Assembly (NCBI GenBank): GCA_964349095.1
Contig: CAYGFD010000018.1
Location: 1-13,428 of the forward strand
DNA from: UBA10001 sp964349095
GTDB lineage: Bacteria > Patescibacteriota > Patescibacteriia > Veblenbacterales > UBA10138
Direction: 5' to 3'
Length of the DNA: 13,428 bases
Position 1 is the first letter of the stretch. Each line of letters opens with the position of its first letter. The notes beneath the pieces were generated by a model, which saw only the letters and a program-made list of their open reading frames with translations, was not told where the DNA came from and searched no databases. Shown here one piece after another: positions 12,922 to 13,428 of the stretch. The position numbers were made by a program, and so were the translations under genes.

Positions 12922-13428
12922 AGAAATCGCCGTATTAGGAGGTGGTTGTTTTTGGTGTACCGAGGCTGTTTTTGATGAGTTAAATGGTATTTTAACAGTT
13001 GTACCGGGATATGCTGGAGGTGATAAACCTAATCCAACGTATGATGAAGTGTGTAGCGGAAGTTCTGGTCATGCCGAAGTGGTGCGTGTGGAATTTGACC
13101 CAGCAGTGATAGCTTATAAAGTTATACTTGAGGTTTTTTTTGCGTCTCACAATCCAACTACTTTAAATAGACAAGGCAATGATATGGGTGAACAATATCG
13201 GTCGGTTATTTTTTACACGACAGAAACACAAAAAAAGATCGCCGAAGATTATATTAAAGAATTAAATAGCAATGGTGTATGGGACGCTAAGATCGTGACT
13301 CAAGCTAAGCCTTTGGATACTTTTTATGAAGCGGAGGATTATCATCATAAATATTTTAAACGTAATCCCGACCAGGCCTATTGCCAGGCAATCATTAACC
13401 CCAAGTTAGATAAATTTAGGGCCAAGTA
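12914..13428 (+). CDS. msrA: Peptide-methionine (S)-S-oxide reductase MsrA (3' truncated by window)
   Basis: MsrA reduces the S form of methionine sulfoxide, complementing MsrB. The frame is open from the ATG at 12914 to the window end, 171 codons, with no stop. The catalytic block GGGCFWCTEAVF (9-20) holds Cys12. VVPGYAGGDKPNPTYDEVCSG (34-54), GHAEVVRVEFDP (57-68), NPTTLNRQGNDMGEQYRSVIF (84-104) and FYEAEDYHHKYF (143-154) are all standard MsrA motifs. The His-Ala-Glu and the Gln-Tyr-Arg-Ser segments contribute to the substrate pocket. The protein is nearly full length, as bacterial MsrA is often 160-210 residues, so only the tail is missing. No signal peptide or Shine-Dalgarno is seen. It overlaps msrB by 8 bases and is a separate chain rather than an MsrA-MsrB fusion. 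Confidence 0.96.
   Translation, partial: MSKEIAVLGGGCFWCTEAVFDELNGILTVVPGYAGGDKPNPTYDEVCSGSSGHAEVVRVEFDPAVIAYKVILEVFFASHNPTTLNRQGNDMGEQYRSVIFYTTETQKKIAEDYIKELNSNGVWDAKIVTQAKPLDTFYEAEDYHHKYFKRNPDQAYCQAIINPKLDKFRAK

Noticed and set aside
1..13428. Recoded TGA (as in Gracilibacteria or Absconditabacteria)
   Set aside because: ftsW ends with TGA exactly in the ATGA overlap with murG, and no conserved gene needs TGA to be read through.
1..13428. CRISPR array, phage genes, transposase or toxin-antitoxin pair
   Set aside because: No regularly spaced direct repeats and no protein of these families were seen. The single inverted repeat at 4513-4684 has no transposase nor visible target duplication.

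Overview
The window looks like a chromosomal piece of a small-genome, low-GC bacterium. My best guess is a member of the Candidate Phyla Radiation (Patescibacteria, perhaps a Parcubacteria-like group). The support is a compact dcw cell-wall cluster with overlapping genes, very few Shine-Dalgarno sites, a MurG with an atypical G-loop, a SecA with an extra segment in its first nucleotide-binding domain, and a shortened arginine decarboxylase. This placement rests on remembered family features, not on a search. TGA is used as a stop (end of ftsW), and no long gene reads through an internal TGA, so the standard bacterial code appears to apply.

Layout. Bases 1-3991 carry a tightly overlapping + strand run: end of murD, ftsW, murG, murC. 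Bases 4020-4058 hold a strong two-way terminator. Bases 4072-5361 are a different kind of DNA. They contain one small lipoprotein gene on the - strand, then about 890 bases with no convincing gene. That stretch is rich in nested and tandem hairpins and is interrupted by a 100-N assembly gap (4947-5046). G+C by my count is about 53% over 4081-4440, against about 38% over 3001-3360 in murC. This island separates murC from murB (5362-6339).

From 6360 the + strand continues with hpf (good promoter, very short leader), a SpeA-type arginine decarboxylase, a small three-helix membrane protein, a SpeB-type agmatinase, secA, an RsbW-like ATP-binding protein, msrB and the start of msrA, which runs off the window end.

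How the genes fit together. MurD, MurC, MurB, MurG and FtsW make and polymerise lipid-linked peptidoglycan precursors. SpeA and SpeB form a two-step route from arginine to putrescine. HPF and SecA serve ribosome hibernation and protein export. MsrB and MsrA repair the two epimers of methionine sulfoxide. The RsbW-like protein suggests partner-switching or anti-sigma control, but no partner is in view.

The most interesting part is the island at 4060-5170. It contains a multi-branched inverted-repeat structure at 4513-4684, two adjacent long hairpins at 4701-4774, and further hairpins on both sides of the assembly gap. It could be a large structured non-coding RNA, or a structured leader for the lipoprotein gene, and I could not match it to a known RNA class.
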